This document shows positions 17,200-26,509 of a stretch of DNA of 64,000 nucleotides, in pieces; the stretch's first letter is position 1, and every line of letters starts with the position of its first letter. Made by a program: the position numbers and the translations under genes. The notes under the pieces were generated by a model. That model made no database searches. It worked only from the letters and a program-made list of their open reading frames with translations, and was not told where the DNA came from. This stretch comes from Bacteroidota bacterium (GTDB lineage: Bacteria; Bacteroidota; Ignavibacteria; Kryptoniales; JAKASW01): assembly GCA_021825585.1 (NCBI GenBank), contig JAKAGT010000009.1, forward strand, positions 1 through 64,000, given 5' to 3'.

Positions 17200-19419
17200 T
17201 CATTCTTTTCCCGTCAACAAGGAGCCACTGATTCCGATTGAGAGTCTTACCTCCCTTCCCGGCACGGGCGAGCCATCCACGATCTGAATTTCCTTGTTGG
17301 CAAGATTGTTCCCTTCGATACGAATCATCCAGTCGAGTCCCGCCCAATTTGGAGTGATACCCGCGTTGGCGCCGAACAGGCTGTATCCTCCCAGGGCCAC
17401 TGTGTTTTGCGGATCATTAAACCTCTTGCCCACATAATTGTAGTAGAAGTTCACCGAAGCGATCAGGTAATTCAGGTTGAGGCTCAGATCGAACTTGTCC
17501 TTCGGCCTGTAGATGAGATATTTTCCAGCGGTCGTCGGATCGTTGCCGTCATCCTTCGCAATCATATAGGTATACCCGGCCTGTATTTCGACCGCATTGT
17601 TGAAACCCATCCATCCGAGTTTCGACTCGAGACCGTCGGTCTTTGCCCTTGCGACGTTTTCCGGCATCCACTTTTCGGCCGGCGCCCAGAGGATGAGATC
17701 GTTCATCCTGCTGCCGAAGTAGGTCTCTTCGATATTCCAGCTTCCCAGCCCTGCAAATTGAAATATGAATCCGAAATCGAACGTCGTGCCTCTTTCCGGC
17801 TTCAGGTTCGGGTTCCCTTTCGTCCAGGAGTCCTCCGGCCAATAAAGATCATTATATGTTGGTGCCCTATAGACCCTTCCAACGTTAGCGCGGACGGAAC
17901 CCCGCCATCCCTGATCGTGGCTAAGGTTTATACCGACTTTCGGGGAAAACTGCGAACCGATCGATTTCTCCGGGTAGGCATCGAGTCGGGCGGCGGGTAC
18001 GATCGAAAGCTTCCACACATGGTCGAAGTCATATTTCCAATCGTCCTGGAAATAGACGCTGTTTATGTCCCGCTGGTGATCACCCAAATAGGGGACCTCG
18101 ACGCGATTCACAAAATCGCGGCTCTCCAACCTGTCCTGCCGGTACTCGTAACCGTACGAAAAGAGCCCGTATTGTGCAAGATCGGTAAAGACCTGAAACA
18201 ACACACCGAGCGCCCGGTTATTGAATTTGTTCTCCTCCAGACCGAGGTACGATTGCGGGTCAGAGTACCGGGACTCCTGATCGGCGAGGTAAACATTCAG
18301 GCTGAACGCAAAAGCTCCGAACGAGAGCCCGTCATACGTGATGCTGTAAAGGTTGCTTCTCGTCCGTTGTCTAGCAAGCGTGTTCGGAAAATCGGTTGAT
18401 CCGGGCGAGCCGTTGTTGGAATATCTGTACTTGAAGAATGCCGCCAGGCGCGACCGGTCGGGGAACAAATATCCCGCCTTGAAGAATGCATTGTCAGACT
18501 TTGTGTCGGAGTTAAGAAACGGGACCTTCTCCCCTGCATTGTTCGTGTAATCGTAATTCCCGCCCGACTGGGTCTGATTGTAAGAGGCGAAGTAATTGAA
18601 GTCGCTTATCCCCTGGCCGACTGACAGGTCGTATATCTTCGTATTGTACGTCCCGTACAGGCCTTGGGCGGAAAAATCCAGAGTGTGCTTTCGCGTCATC
18701 GGCTTGGTTATGATGTTGATCACCCCTCCGACCGCGTCGCTCCCGTACATGGCTGTGTTCCCGCCCTTTACGACTTCGACCCTCTCCACGGCATCAAGAG
18801 GAATCGTGCTCAGGTCCACCGATCCGGACTGTGCGTCGTTAACCCTTTGTCCGTCGATCAGGACAAGGACCTGCGCGTCGGTGGATCCCCTGAGAGAAAT
18901 AGTCTGCAGCGAGCCTGCGGCTCCGTAACTCTTCACAAAAGATGCGCCGACCGTCCTCAACGCCTCACCCACGTTCTTCGCATTCGACTCTTCGATCGTC
19001 TTCGTGCTCAGGACTTCAGTAGATGCGGGGACCGATGTGACCAGCGCCTCGTTTCTTGTTGCCGTGACGACTACCTCTGTAAACGAAAGCTCGTCATTCG
19101 CCAAATCGAAATTGTAAACGGCGTCTGCGGCTCCCTCGATGGTAATGTCCTTCTCGATTCTTCTGTAGCCCAGCATACTGCAAACCAGAATCCATTTGCC
19201 GGCCGGGACGGAGGTCATCGTGTATCTTCCCTCGTCGTCCGTCATCCCGCCGGTATGGGTGCCTTTCAGATAGACGCTCGCACCGACGAGCGCCTTGCCC
19301 GACTTCCCATCCTTCACCACTCCGCTGACCGTCGAGGTACTCTGGGCGGGGAGTTCCCGGGCCACGAAGAGCATCAGGAACGCAATAACGGTTCTGAAAA
19401 GAATAACTTTCAATTTCAT
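17200..19419 (-). CDS. TonB-dependent receptor with carboxypeptidase-like N-terminal domain (BtuB-like)
   Basis: A 739-residue outer-membrane receptor. A signal peptide is followed by a carboxypeptidase-regulatory-like fold (VSGVVKDGKSGKALVGASV, residues about 30-115), a TonB-box-like stretch (TEVVVTATR), the plug (LRTVGASFVKSY to MYGSDAVGGVINIIT) and a 22-strand barrel ending PVPGREVRLSIGISGSL. Plug and barrel resemble cobalamin receptors of the BtuB class. It is a paralogue of the next gene upstream, which lacks the N-terminal domain. Position suggests cobamide or a related corrinoid as cargo; specificity cannot be proved from sequence. Confidence 0.88.
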   Translation of the reverse strand: MKLKVILFRTVIAFLMLFVARELPAQSTSTVSGVVKDGKSGKALVGASVYLKGTHTGGMTDDEGRYTMTSVPAGKWILVCSMLGYRRIEKDITIEGAADAVYNFDLANDELSFTEVVVTATRNEALVTSVPASTEVLSTKTIEESNAKNVGEALRTVGASFVKSYGAAGSLQTISLRGSTDAQVLVLIDGQRVNDAQSGSVDLSTIPLDAVERVEVVKGGNTAMYGSDAVGGVINIITKPMTRKHTLDFSAQGLYGTYNTKIYDLSVGQGISDFNYFASYNQTQSGGNYDYTNNAGEKVPFLNSDTKSDNAFFKAGYLFPDRSRLAAFFKYRYSNNGSPGSTDFPNTLARQRTRSNLYSITYDGLSFGAFAFSLNVYLADQESRYSDPQSYLGLEENKFNNRALGVLFQVFTDLAQYGLFSYGYEYRQDRLESRDFVNRVEVPYLGDHQRDINSVYFQDDWKYDFDHVWKLSIVPAARLDAYPEKSIGSQFSPKVGINLSHDQGWRGSVRANVGRVYRAPTYNDLYWPEDSWTKGNPNLKPERGTTFDFGFIFQFAGLGSWNIEETYFGSRMNDLILWAPAEKWMPENVARAKTDGLESKLGWMGFNNAVEIQAGYTYMIAKDDGNDPTTAGKYLIYRPKDKFDLSLNLNYLIASVNFYYNYVGKRFNDPQNTVALGGYSLFGANAGITPNWAGLDWMIRIEGNNLANKEIQIVDGSPVPGREVRLSIGISGSLLTGKE

Positions 19420-19471
19420 TTCCCTCCTTTTGCTGCGGCTTTCAGGCCGGGAATGCCTCTAAGAAAATGAA

Positions 19472-19496
19472 CGTGCCCGCAATCGCAGCGGGCGCA
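19472..19496 (-). terminator. Hairpin between the two TonB receptor genes
   Basis: GCCCGC (19475-19480) pairs with GCGGGC (19488-19493), and a G-T wobble plus a G-C pair extend the stem outward. The loop is seven bases. On the minus strand it is followed by an imperfect T-rich stretch (ACGTTCATTTTCTTA). It could be a weak terminator or a processing stem giving the two receptors different expression levels. Confidence 0.45.
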
Positions 19497-19518
19497 TTCC
19501 TCTCCCGCACTATGAGAA

Positions 19519-21387
19519 TTACAGAAGACTTATCCCAACGGTAAAGCGGACTTCCCGGCCCGGCATCGGATAGCCGTCGCTGAGACGGTAATTCTTGTTG
19601 AGAATATTATTGAGATCAAACCTCGCCGACCACTTCAGGCCAAGGTAAGCCGGCGTGACTCCCACGTTCGCGTTCCACAGACTTACATCGGATAAAGCGG
19701 CGGTGTTACCTACGTCGACGTATCTCTTGCTCAGGAACTGATAGTTCAGGTTCACGTTTACCAGTCCCATCGTGAGCGAGCCGTTGAGATCAAGTTTATG
19801 ATAAGGCCGGTATATAAGGAGCTTCCCGTCGCTGGAGCCGCCGCTCTTATCGCGTGCGTCCATGTAAGTGTGATTGATTTCCAGGTTCAGCATGTCGTTC
19901 ATGAGCTTCACCCCAACGTACGTTTCCAGGCCCGTCGTGAGAGACTGAGAGACGTTGGTCGGCACCCACTTGTAATCGGCTCTCGGCGCCCAGATGATCT
20001 GGTCGGTGAGCTTGCTGTAGAAGTAGTTCATCTTCACCAAGGTCTTGCTGAGAAACGGAATCGTAACGCCGTACCCTAGCTCAAAAGTCGTCCCCTTCTC
20101 CGGTTTCAAATTCGGGTTGCCGGCGGTGTAAGCGTCTTCCGGCCAGTAAAGGTCGTTGAACGTTGGCGCCCTGTAAGACTTGCTGAGATTTGCATCGATT
20201 CCGAATGCGTATTCACTGGTATTGCCGAGCGTGACACTGATCTTCGGACTGAATACCTTGTCGAAGTCGGACGGCGCATCGTAGCGAACGGCCGGAACGA
20301 CGGAGACATTGTCGAAGAAGAAGCCGAGGTTCTTCAATCCGAAGTTCACGGCAAGGTGGCCGCTTTGCGTATCGCGGTTTTTTATGCCGATCGAATTGCT
20401 GTTCGCATGGTCGTGCCGGTAAACGTAACCGTAAGTAAGAGTCATGAGACTTGAAACCGGGTTGTTCTGCGTCAGCTCCAATCCATAAGCGCTGCTCTTC
20501 TGGTCGCTGTGAGTGGGAGCCGGGTAACTGTCGGGATCATCGTAACGAATCCGGAAGTTGTGATAATATGTATTCGCAGCGAAATCGGCGTCGCCGAACA
20601 CCTTGCTCTGACTGTAGTTGAGGTTGTAGATCATGTTGTCCAGCCGCATGTAGGCATTCGGCGTTATGATGGGCCAATTGACAAGACCCACGACGCTTCC
20701 CGGCGTCCCGGTTTCTGATGAGGTAACTTGCGTGGAGAAGGTGAGTTTCGAGAGCGGCAGAAGTTCGTCGTAACCCAATTTCACGAGGAAGTCGTTCGCC
20801 TTGTTGTAATTATTGGTCCGGGTTGCCTCGGTTCCGTTCGTCTCTTTGTAGGTAAAATTCCCGTCGGTCTGGGTTCTCTTATAAGACAGGTAATAGTTGA
20901 AATGCTTGACGGAATTTGACGTGTAGACGTTGTAGAACTGCGAGTTGAACGAGCCGTAAGTCGCGCGCAGACCGAGGTCCATGTTCGATTTCTCGCCGGC
21001 CCGCCTCGTGATGAAATTCACGACACCTCCGACGGCATCGGCGCCGTAGCGCGCGGAGTTGCCGCCGCGCAGGACTTCCACTTTCTCGATGGCGTCGATC
21101 GGAATCGAAGTCGCATCGAATTCCCCGCTCTGCGCGCTGTTCATCCGCTGGCCGTCGATGAGTATCAGGACTTTGTTGGAGGAAGCATCCCTGATATTGA
21201 TTTGACCCTCACGGATGTAAATTCCGGGAATGGACTTTAAAGCCTCAGCCATATCCTCCGCGTTCGTTTTATCCGAGAGGTCTTTAGCCGACACGACTTC
21301 TTTCTCAGTGTTCTCCTGGCTGTAAGCGAGCCCGCTGAATGAAAGAAGCATCGTCAGCATAAATACAACAGCGCCCCTGTGTTTCAT
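19519..21387 (-). CDS. TonB-dependent receptor, BtuB-like
   Basis: A 622-residue outer-membrane receptor close in size to BtuB. It has a signal peptide (MKHRGAVVFMLTMLLSF), a plug with IPGIYIREGQINIR, DGQRMNSAQSG and GADAVGGVVNFIT, and a barrel ending MPGREVRFTVGISLL, an aromatic-last-strand form. It starts 31 bases after the DraG/PHP gene and probably shares its transcript. Together with the BtuF-like and ECF genes it fits an outer-membrane step for corrinoids or their fragments. Alternative cargo, for example another nucleotide-like cofactor, is possible. Confidence 0.88.
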   Translation of the reverse strand: MKHRGAVVFMLTMLLSFSGLAYSQENTEKEVVSAKDLSDKTNAEDMAEALKSIPGIYIREGQINIRDASSNKVLILIDGQRMNSAQSGEFDATSIPIDAIEKVEVLRGGNSARYGADAVGGVVNFITRRAGEKSNMDLGLRATYGSFNSQFYNVYTSNSVKHFNYYLSYKRTQTDGNFTYKETNGTEATRTNNYNKANDFLVKLGYDELLPLSKLTFSTQVTSSETGTPGSVVGLVNWPIITPNAYMRLDNMIYNLNYSQSKVFGDADFAANTYYHNFRIRYDDPDSYPAPTHSDQKSSAYGLELTQNNPVSSLMTLTYGYVYRHDHANSNSIGIKNRDTQSGHLAVNFGLKNLGFFFDNVSVVPAVRYDAPSDFDKVFSPKISVTLGNTSEYAFGIDANLSKSYRAPTFNDLYWPEDAYTAGNPNLKPEKGTTFELGYGVTIPFLSKTLVKMNYFYSKLTDQIIWAPRADYKWVPTNVSQSLTTGLETYVGVKLMNDMLNLEINHTYMDARDKSGGSSDGKLLIYRPYHKLDLNGSLTMGLVNVNLNYQFLSKRYVDVGNTAALSDVSLWNANVGVTPAYLGLKWSARFDLNNILNKNYRLSDGYPMPGREVRFTVGISLL

Positions 21388-21418
21388 GACGAGTTCTCCT
21401 TTTTTTGTTTAGTTCATA

Positions 21419-23131
21419 TCAATTGGGATCGATACCTCTATTTGCATGCCTTGTTGAGTTTCCGGTATTTTTCCAGCTTGTCGGACCGTCCTGCATGTTT
21501 ATTTGCGGATGGGAGAGAAACCTGTTCCATTCGACCGCTTGTTTTGGATCCTTCCACTCCTGCTTCGCATTGTGGGAATACGGGGGATAATCCAGGTAAA
21601 TCGGATCGGTAATCGCATACATCGGCCACTCTCCGAAGCATTCGACGACCATCCATCCGTCCTCCTTCGTCGTCAAATGCAGCTTGACATCGAGAGCGTA
21701 AGTAGAATCGGTAGGGATTTCCCTTGCAGTTTCTCCGTTTACGATTACCCTGATTGCACGGCGGCTTTTAAGCAGCGGCCGGTTCGCAAATACTTTTATT
21801 TCAATTCCGACCGTCCCGTCACCGGCAACTCTTGCCGTCTCCCCCGGAATTCTGCCGTTTGCCTCAACGAGTACGAGAGGTCCGAAAGAGGAGTCCGATG
21901 CCTCTGTTGTGATTTCGCAGCCCAGAATCGGCAGGAAGACTCTGCTTTTTGCCGTGAGCCATTCACGTGCGCCGGCAATGGTGTTGTGGTCGGTCAATAT
22001 CCCCCACGAAAGTCCCACTCCTTTCATCGCGCGTGCAACTTCCCACGGCGGCTGCACTCCGTCGCTGTAGAAACTATGGTGGTGCATATCGCCCGGATAC
22101 CAGCCGAGATTTTGCAGGTCGTACATTCTGACAATCGATGTGTCGAACTCTATGCCATCGAATTCATTTGCACCTGCGGCGAAGACTTTCTTGACAAGGC
22201 TCCATTCGGGACCCTTCGTCACGATAAGAACGACCGTGTCGCAGTCTCCTCCGATGTTGGCGGCAGCCATGGCAGCCTTCACGGGATTCCCATCGTAGTA
22301 AACAACGAGCGCCAGAGCACTCGGCACAGATTCCGACATGGCAACTCCCGTCCCGATATAGTCGTACAAGTCCCTCCAGATCTTCTGCTCGTCGCCGTTC
22401 GACTTCACTATTTTCAACGCCTCCTCGGCGCGCTTGGCGATCGATGCGCCGTACCACCTGTTTCCGAATTTCGATCCCTTATCGATTCCATAGAAGAACG
22501 CCCCGACGACGCCGTCAAGAGTTGCTCCCGCCATCGCTGCAGATACGGCACACGCTACTGCCGACGCTCCGGATATCGCGATGTCGGTATTGTGCGTCGG
22601 AAGACAGACCTCCGCAACGTCTTCTACCACCTCGTTGAATTTGCCCGGGTGCACGATTCCGACCGGGGCGATTTTCATGGCGGCTCCGTTGGTATCTCCC
22701 ATCGATCCTGAACTCTCGAGCGCCGCCCCGTCTTCGATCATCTTCAACGCTTTCAGTGTGCTCGGCCCGAGAATCATGGACTCGTAAGCATTCAGGCTCT
22801 TCGCCCACTCGAGCAGCTTGCGAGCCACGCCCTCTCTGGTGAATCTCTTTTCCTCGAGAAACAGGTCGACGAGCAGCAGAGTCTGCTGGGTATCGTCGGT
22901 CACCTGGCCGGCCTTCAGGCCGTCATGGATGATGTGACCTCTCGGAGCGGGCAGAAGCGACTTGATCCCGCCGGGAAACTGTTTCCTGATCGTTTCCGGC
23001 GACATAAGCGAACTGGGCATCCCCATAGCATCGCCATATGCGACACCCAGCAGCGATCCGAGAGCTTTTTCGTAAATAATTTCTTTCACCTGCGAACGTT
23101 TTCCTTTTTCGACCGATTCGATATTTACCAT
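21419..23131 (-). CDS. ADP-ribosylglycohydrolase (DraG) domain fused to a shortened PHP phosphoesterase domain
   Basis: 570 residues. Residues about 20-325 are a DraG/ARH-type domain: the first metal motif TDDT is at 78-81, GDTNGAAM at 145-152, and the last metal motif GGDCDT at 294-299. Known members are Mg-dependent hydrolases of alpha-N-glycosidic bonds to ribose. Residues about 344-410 begin a PHP domain of the CehA/McbA kind: GDMHHHS (His350, His352), TDHN (380-383) and GCE (404-406). The sequence then passes straight to the C-terminal beta part (ECFGEWPMYAITDPIYLD), so the middle third of the PHP fold with its later metal ligands seems absent. The ATG at 23131 overlaps the ecfT stop (TAATG) with GGAG upstream. 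Its role in this cobamide-type locus is unknown; see findings. Confidence 0.85.
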   Translation of the reverse strand: MVNIESVEKGKRSQVKEIIYEKALGSLLGVAYGDAMGMPSSLMSPETIRKQFPGGIKSLLPAPRGHIIHDGLKAGQVTDDTQQTLLLVDLFLEEKRFTREGVARKLLEWAKSLNAYESMILGPSTLKALKMIEDGAALESSGSMGDTNGAAMKIAPVGIVHPGKFNEVVEDVAEVCLPTHNTDIAISGASAVACAVSAAMAGATLDGVVGAFFYGIDKGSKFGNRWYGASIAKRAEEALKIVKSNGDEQKIWRDLYDYIGTGVAMSESVPSALALVVYYDGNPVKAAMAAANIGGDCDTVVLIVTKGPEWSLVKKVFAAGANEFDGIEFDTSIVRMYDLQNLGWYPGDMHHHSFYSDGVQPPWEVARAMKGVGLSWGILTDHNTIAGAREWLTAKSRVFLPILGCEITTEASDSSFGPLVLVEANGRIPGETARVAGDGTVGIEIKVFANRPLLKSRRAIRVIVNGETAREIPTDSTYALDVKLHLTTKEDGWMVVECFGEWPMYAITDPIYLDYPPYSHNAKQEWKDPKQAVEWNRFLSHPQINMQDGPTSWKNTGNSTRHANRGIDPN

Positions 23132-23940
23132 TACAGGACTCCTAAGTTCTTGACTTTCGCCAGGATTGCCGCCGCCAGCACAACGACTTCCCCCGCACAC
23201 ACTGCGTAATCGACCGGGGCCATCCTTATCTCGTGAAGGCTGGTCGTCGTCTTCATGGCACCGAACCCGCGGTTGAGCATCGCTACCGCAAGGTTGTCCG
23301 ACATCCTGATAGATTCCACTATCATCGGTACCAGAACTGGTATATAGGACTTCAGGCTGTCGATCGGCCCTCCCTTGCCGAAGGCGGCACCCCTGGACAT
23401 CTGGGCCTGCTGAATCAATTCAGCCTTCCTCCGCATGACGGGGACGAATCGAATTCCGGTCGCGATCACGAACGCAATCTGATATGGCATCTTCATCTTC
23501 TTCATCATCTGGAGTATGTCAGCTACAGAGGTAGTGTAGGTCATGACCGTGGACGCGACCACCATGACCAATATCCTCATCGCAAGCGTCGTCCCGTAAA
23601 AAAGCCCGCCCATCGAAAAGGCAAACGCATCGCCGGACGACAGACGAAAGATGACCGCCGCATTTCCCGGATCGCGAAAATTCTGTGGGGGAAAAGTGAA
23701 CCCGGTTATCACGACCATCAGCAAGAATATCGGCAGAAGAGGTTTGAGTACCGGAGTTACGCCAGAGACAGGCACGCGTGCTTCGATGAGCATAAGTACG
23801 GACACAACAAGGGGGACGAGCACGAACATCGGGGAGATAAATACAAACGAGACAACTGTCAGCACGACAAACCCGGCGACCTTCGTCCGTACATCGAGTC
23901 TGTGAAGGAAACTGTCGGACGGCCTGTATTCTACGAACAT
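23131..23940 (-). CDS. ecfT: ECF transporter transmembrane (T) component, CbiQ/EcfT family
   Basis: A 269-residue integral membrane coupling subunit. Several hydrophobic helices are followed by the two cytosolic coupling-helix motifs, MSRGAAFG and MLNRGFGA, which dock onto the ATPases. The start PSDSFLHRLDVRTKV matches the CbiQ N-terminus. It begins four bases after the ECF ATPase stop and overlaps the DraG/PHP gene by one base. It would couple ATP hydrolysis to the S-component encoded three genes upstream. Confidence 0.93.
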   Translation of the reverse strand: MFVEYRPSDSFLHRLDVRTKVAGFVVLTVVSFVFISPMFVLVPLVVSVLMLIEARVPVSGVTPVLKPLLPIFLLMVVITGFTFPPQNFRDPGNAAVIFRLSSGDAFAFSMGGLFYGTTLAMRILVMVVASTVMTYTTSVADILQMMKKMKMPYQIAFVIATGIRFVPVMRRKAELIQQAQMSRGAAFGKGGPIDSLKSYIPVLVPMIVESIRMSDNLAVAMLNRGFGAMKTTTSLHEIRMAPVDYAVCAGEVVVLAAAILAKVKNLGVL

Positions 23941-23944
23941 AACG

Positions 23945-25693
23945 TTAATTCACCCGCACATTCTGCATACGTTCCACTATTCCTCTCATGGTAAAAGGCG
24001 CGTTTGCCAGGCCCTTTTCTTTAAGCCGGCAGCCTATTCTGGCGCTAAGCGGTGGTACTACGCCCGCGGCGGAGAGCAGGTCCGGGTGAGAGAACACATC
24101 AGTCGGCGAACCATCCAGTAAGCACCGGCCGTTCGAAAAAAGGATAATGCGATCCGCATACTCGACTGCGAGCCTCATGTTGTGAGTAATGGCGAGGATG
24201 GTGTGCCCCCGGGCATGCAGATCCTCGATCATTTGCAACATCCTCTTCGTGCCGTCCCAGTCCTGACCTGTCGTCGGTTCGTCTATTACGAGAATGCCCG
24301 GCTCCATCACGAGTATCGAAGCAAATGCGAGCTTTTGCCTTTCGCCTTTTCCAAGCGTGAATGGATGACGCTCGGAATCGCCGTCGAGCCCCACGAACCG
24401 CAGCGCAGCAAGTACCCTCTTCTCTATTTCGGCCCCGGGCAGATGCAGTTAACCGAGTCCGAACGCGACTTCATCCCGGACCGTTGCTGAGAAGATCTGG
24501 TGGTCGGGATTTTGAAACACGTAACCCACTTCTCTGCTCAATTCCGTCGTGGTGAGTCTCTCGATGTTTCTACCGTTGATCCTTACCTCGCCTGCGTTCG
24601 GACGGATAAGCCCATTGAGCAATTTCGAGAACGTCGTTTTGCCAGCGCCGTTCTTCCCGATCAACGCGACAAACTCCCCCCTGCCGATACCGATGTTGAG
24701 ATGATCCAGCGCAAGTATTTCTCCGCCGTAAGAAAAACTTACGTCGCGGACTTCTATGACCGGCGTAGAATATCCCTCTGAGAACAAATCGCCGCGCTCT
24801 TCAACTTTTTTGGCCGAAATCGAATAAATATCTGAAACCTTATTTACGAACTCTTCCTCACCTGCTGCCGTCGCCGTTACGTGCGCATCGTTCCCGGCAA
24901 AAATCAAATCCGACATCTCGACCGTCTCGAGCGGGCGTATGCCGTACCTGCTCATAACGTCCAGGTCGGTTAATATATTGGCAGGGACATCGTCGCAGGC
25001 GACCTTACCTCCATCCAGCACCACCAGCCGGTCGACATACTTCGCCATTTCCTCGGTGTCGTGCCCTGAGATTATTAACGTGGTGCCCTCTTTCTCCCTC
25101 AAGTTCGAAAGGAGGCGATAAATCTCCTCCCTCCCGCTCGGATCGAGTTCAGACGTCGGCTCGTCGAGGACAATTATCTCCGGCTCCATAGCCAGCACTC
25201 CCGCAATTGCCAGCCGCTGCTTTTCACCGCCGGACAGCTCCGACGCCAGTCTCTTTTCGAACCCTTCCAGTCCCACGGTCGCGAGTGATTTGCGAACGAG
25301 AAAATCGATCCTCTCCCGAGGAAAGGAGAAGTTCGAGGGCCCGAACGCCACGTCTTCCTCCACGGTTCGCCCGAAAATTTGGGTCTCCGGGTCCTGCATG
25401 ACCAGCCCAATGAATCTGGCAAGTGTTTGAACCCTATATTTCCGAGTGTTCATCGTATTCGAGAACACGGTACCGTCGAATTTCCCCTCGAAAAAGTGCG
25501 GGATCAGGCCGTTCAACAGCATTAGAACCGTGGTCTTGCCGGCACCTGTCCTTCCCATTACACCGACAAAATCCCCCTTCTTGATCTCCAGATCGATCTG
25601 CCGGAGAGTGTCTCCGCTTGCCTTCTGATACCGGAAATTCGCAAGCTTTATGACGATAGAACCGCGCTCCATCTCGCCACCGGTGTGAGTCAT
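23945..25693 (-). pseudogene. Double ECF ATPase (EcfA1-EcfA2 in one chain) interrupted by an in-frame ochre codon
   Basis: The frame would encode about 582 residues with two complete ABC domains. Domain 1 has GRTGAGKTT, LSGGEKQRLAI and VLDEPTSELDP; domain 2 has GKNGAGKTT, VGYVFQNPDHQIF, LGKGERQKLAF and VIDEPTTGQDW. Codon 415 is TAA (24449-24451), between DEVAFGLG and LHLPGAEIEKR, where homologues continue without a gap; both sides stay in the same frame. As written, domain 2 loses its signature and Walker B. It may be a genuine inactivation or a base error. The start ATG at 25693 overlaps the kinase stop by four bases (ATGA). Confidence 0.85.
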
Positions 25694-26508
25694 TTGCGAA
25701 GCCCGCCGATTATGGAAACAGGTTTCGGAATTCTTCTTATCAGGTCCTCGCCGCCGCCACGGGAGAGTGAAACCAGGCAGCATGTTGAAGGACCCGCCGA
25801 CTTGTCGACGTCGACGCCGGCTGTGCCGTGAGTCTCCGGGGCCAGTCCCGCCACCCGGGCCAGCTCACCAAACTCATACCGGATTCCTTTCGAACCGACC
25901 GGAAGAATTTCGTGCACATATTCCAGCTTCGTCAGCGCCGAGATGGTTTCCGGCGTGGCGATCTCAGGGTCGTGATAGGTGATCTTATACTCGGGAGCCG
26001 ATTTCGGAAGACCCACGGAAACAATGACGTCCCCGTCCGTACTTCTCCCCGGCCTGAAGTCGAACCTGCTTACAAGTCCGATGACCACTACCCCCATTCC
26101 GGTCGATACCGTAACGACATTGTCCTCCGTACTCCCCGTGATCATGACATCAAAGTCCAGCCCTGCCTCTGACACCTCGTCCTTAACACCGCGGATAATT
26201 TCTTTTCCGGTCGGGTCCATCTCCACCGCGAGCGCATCAACCACCGCAATCGGAACAGCTCCGCACGCAAGTATCTCCATCAGGGGAACACGCGTACCCA
26301 GCCTTCCAAGGTCGTAAGCCGGCGAATAGACGGAGTCGAACTTCTTCGGCCCGATTCCCCCGTCCGAATCGCAGGCTACGACCATCCACAGATCCTCACT
26401 GAGTTGAGTCAATGTCAGGTCCCGCACCTGGCGGCTTACAGTAGTATTTGCGCGCTTCCCATCTTTCAGTGACAGATAGAAGTCCATTATGTTTCCCGGT
26501 GCAGACAT
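25690..26508 (-). CDS. cblS: CblS-like alpha-ribazole kinase (AIR-synthase-related)
   Basis: A 272-residue PurM/AIR-synthase-like ATP-binding protein. It carries the features I recognise from CblS, the kinase that phosphorylates alpha-ribazole for cobamide nucleotide-loop assembly: RDLTLTQL, the VVACDSDGGIGPKK segment, GTRVPLMEILACGA, EMDPTGKEIIRG and the ITGSTEDN motif. The neighbouring S-component gene matches the transport partner CblT, which strengthens the call. It starts one base after that gene's stop. A thiamine-monophosphate-kinase-like role is the main alternative, but no thiamine genes are nearby. Confidence 0.78.
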   Translation of the reverse strand: MSAPGNIMDFYLSLKDGKRANTTVSRQVRDLTLTQLSEDLWMVVACDSDGGIGPKKFDSVYSPAYDLGRLGTRVPLMEILACGAVPIAVVDALAVEMDPTGKEIIRGVKDEVSEAGLDFDVMITGSTEDNVVTVSTGMGVVVIGLVSRFDFRPGRSTDGDVIVSVGLPKSAPEYKITYHDPEIATPETISALTKLEYVHEILPVGSKGIRYEFGELARVAGLAPETHGTAGVDVDKSAGPSTCCLVSLSRGGGEDLIRRIPKPVSIIGGLRK

Positions 26509-26509
26509 C

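Noticed and set aside
883-24451. Stop-codon reassignment explaining the in-frame TAG and TAA
   Set aside because: All three stop codons end ordinary genes here (for example TAG at 57432 and 27824, TAA at 23131, TGA at 2525), so recoding of TAG or TAA is unlikely.
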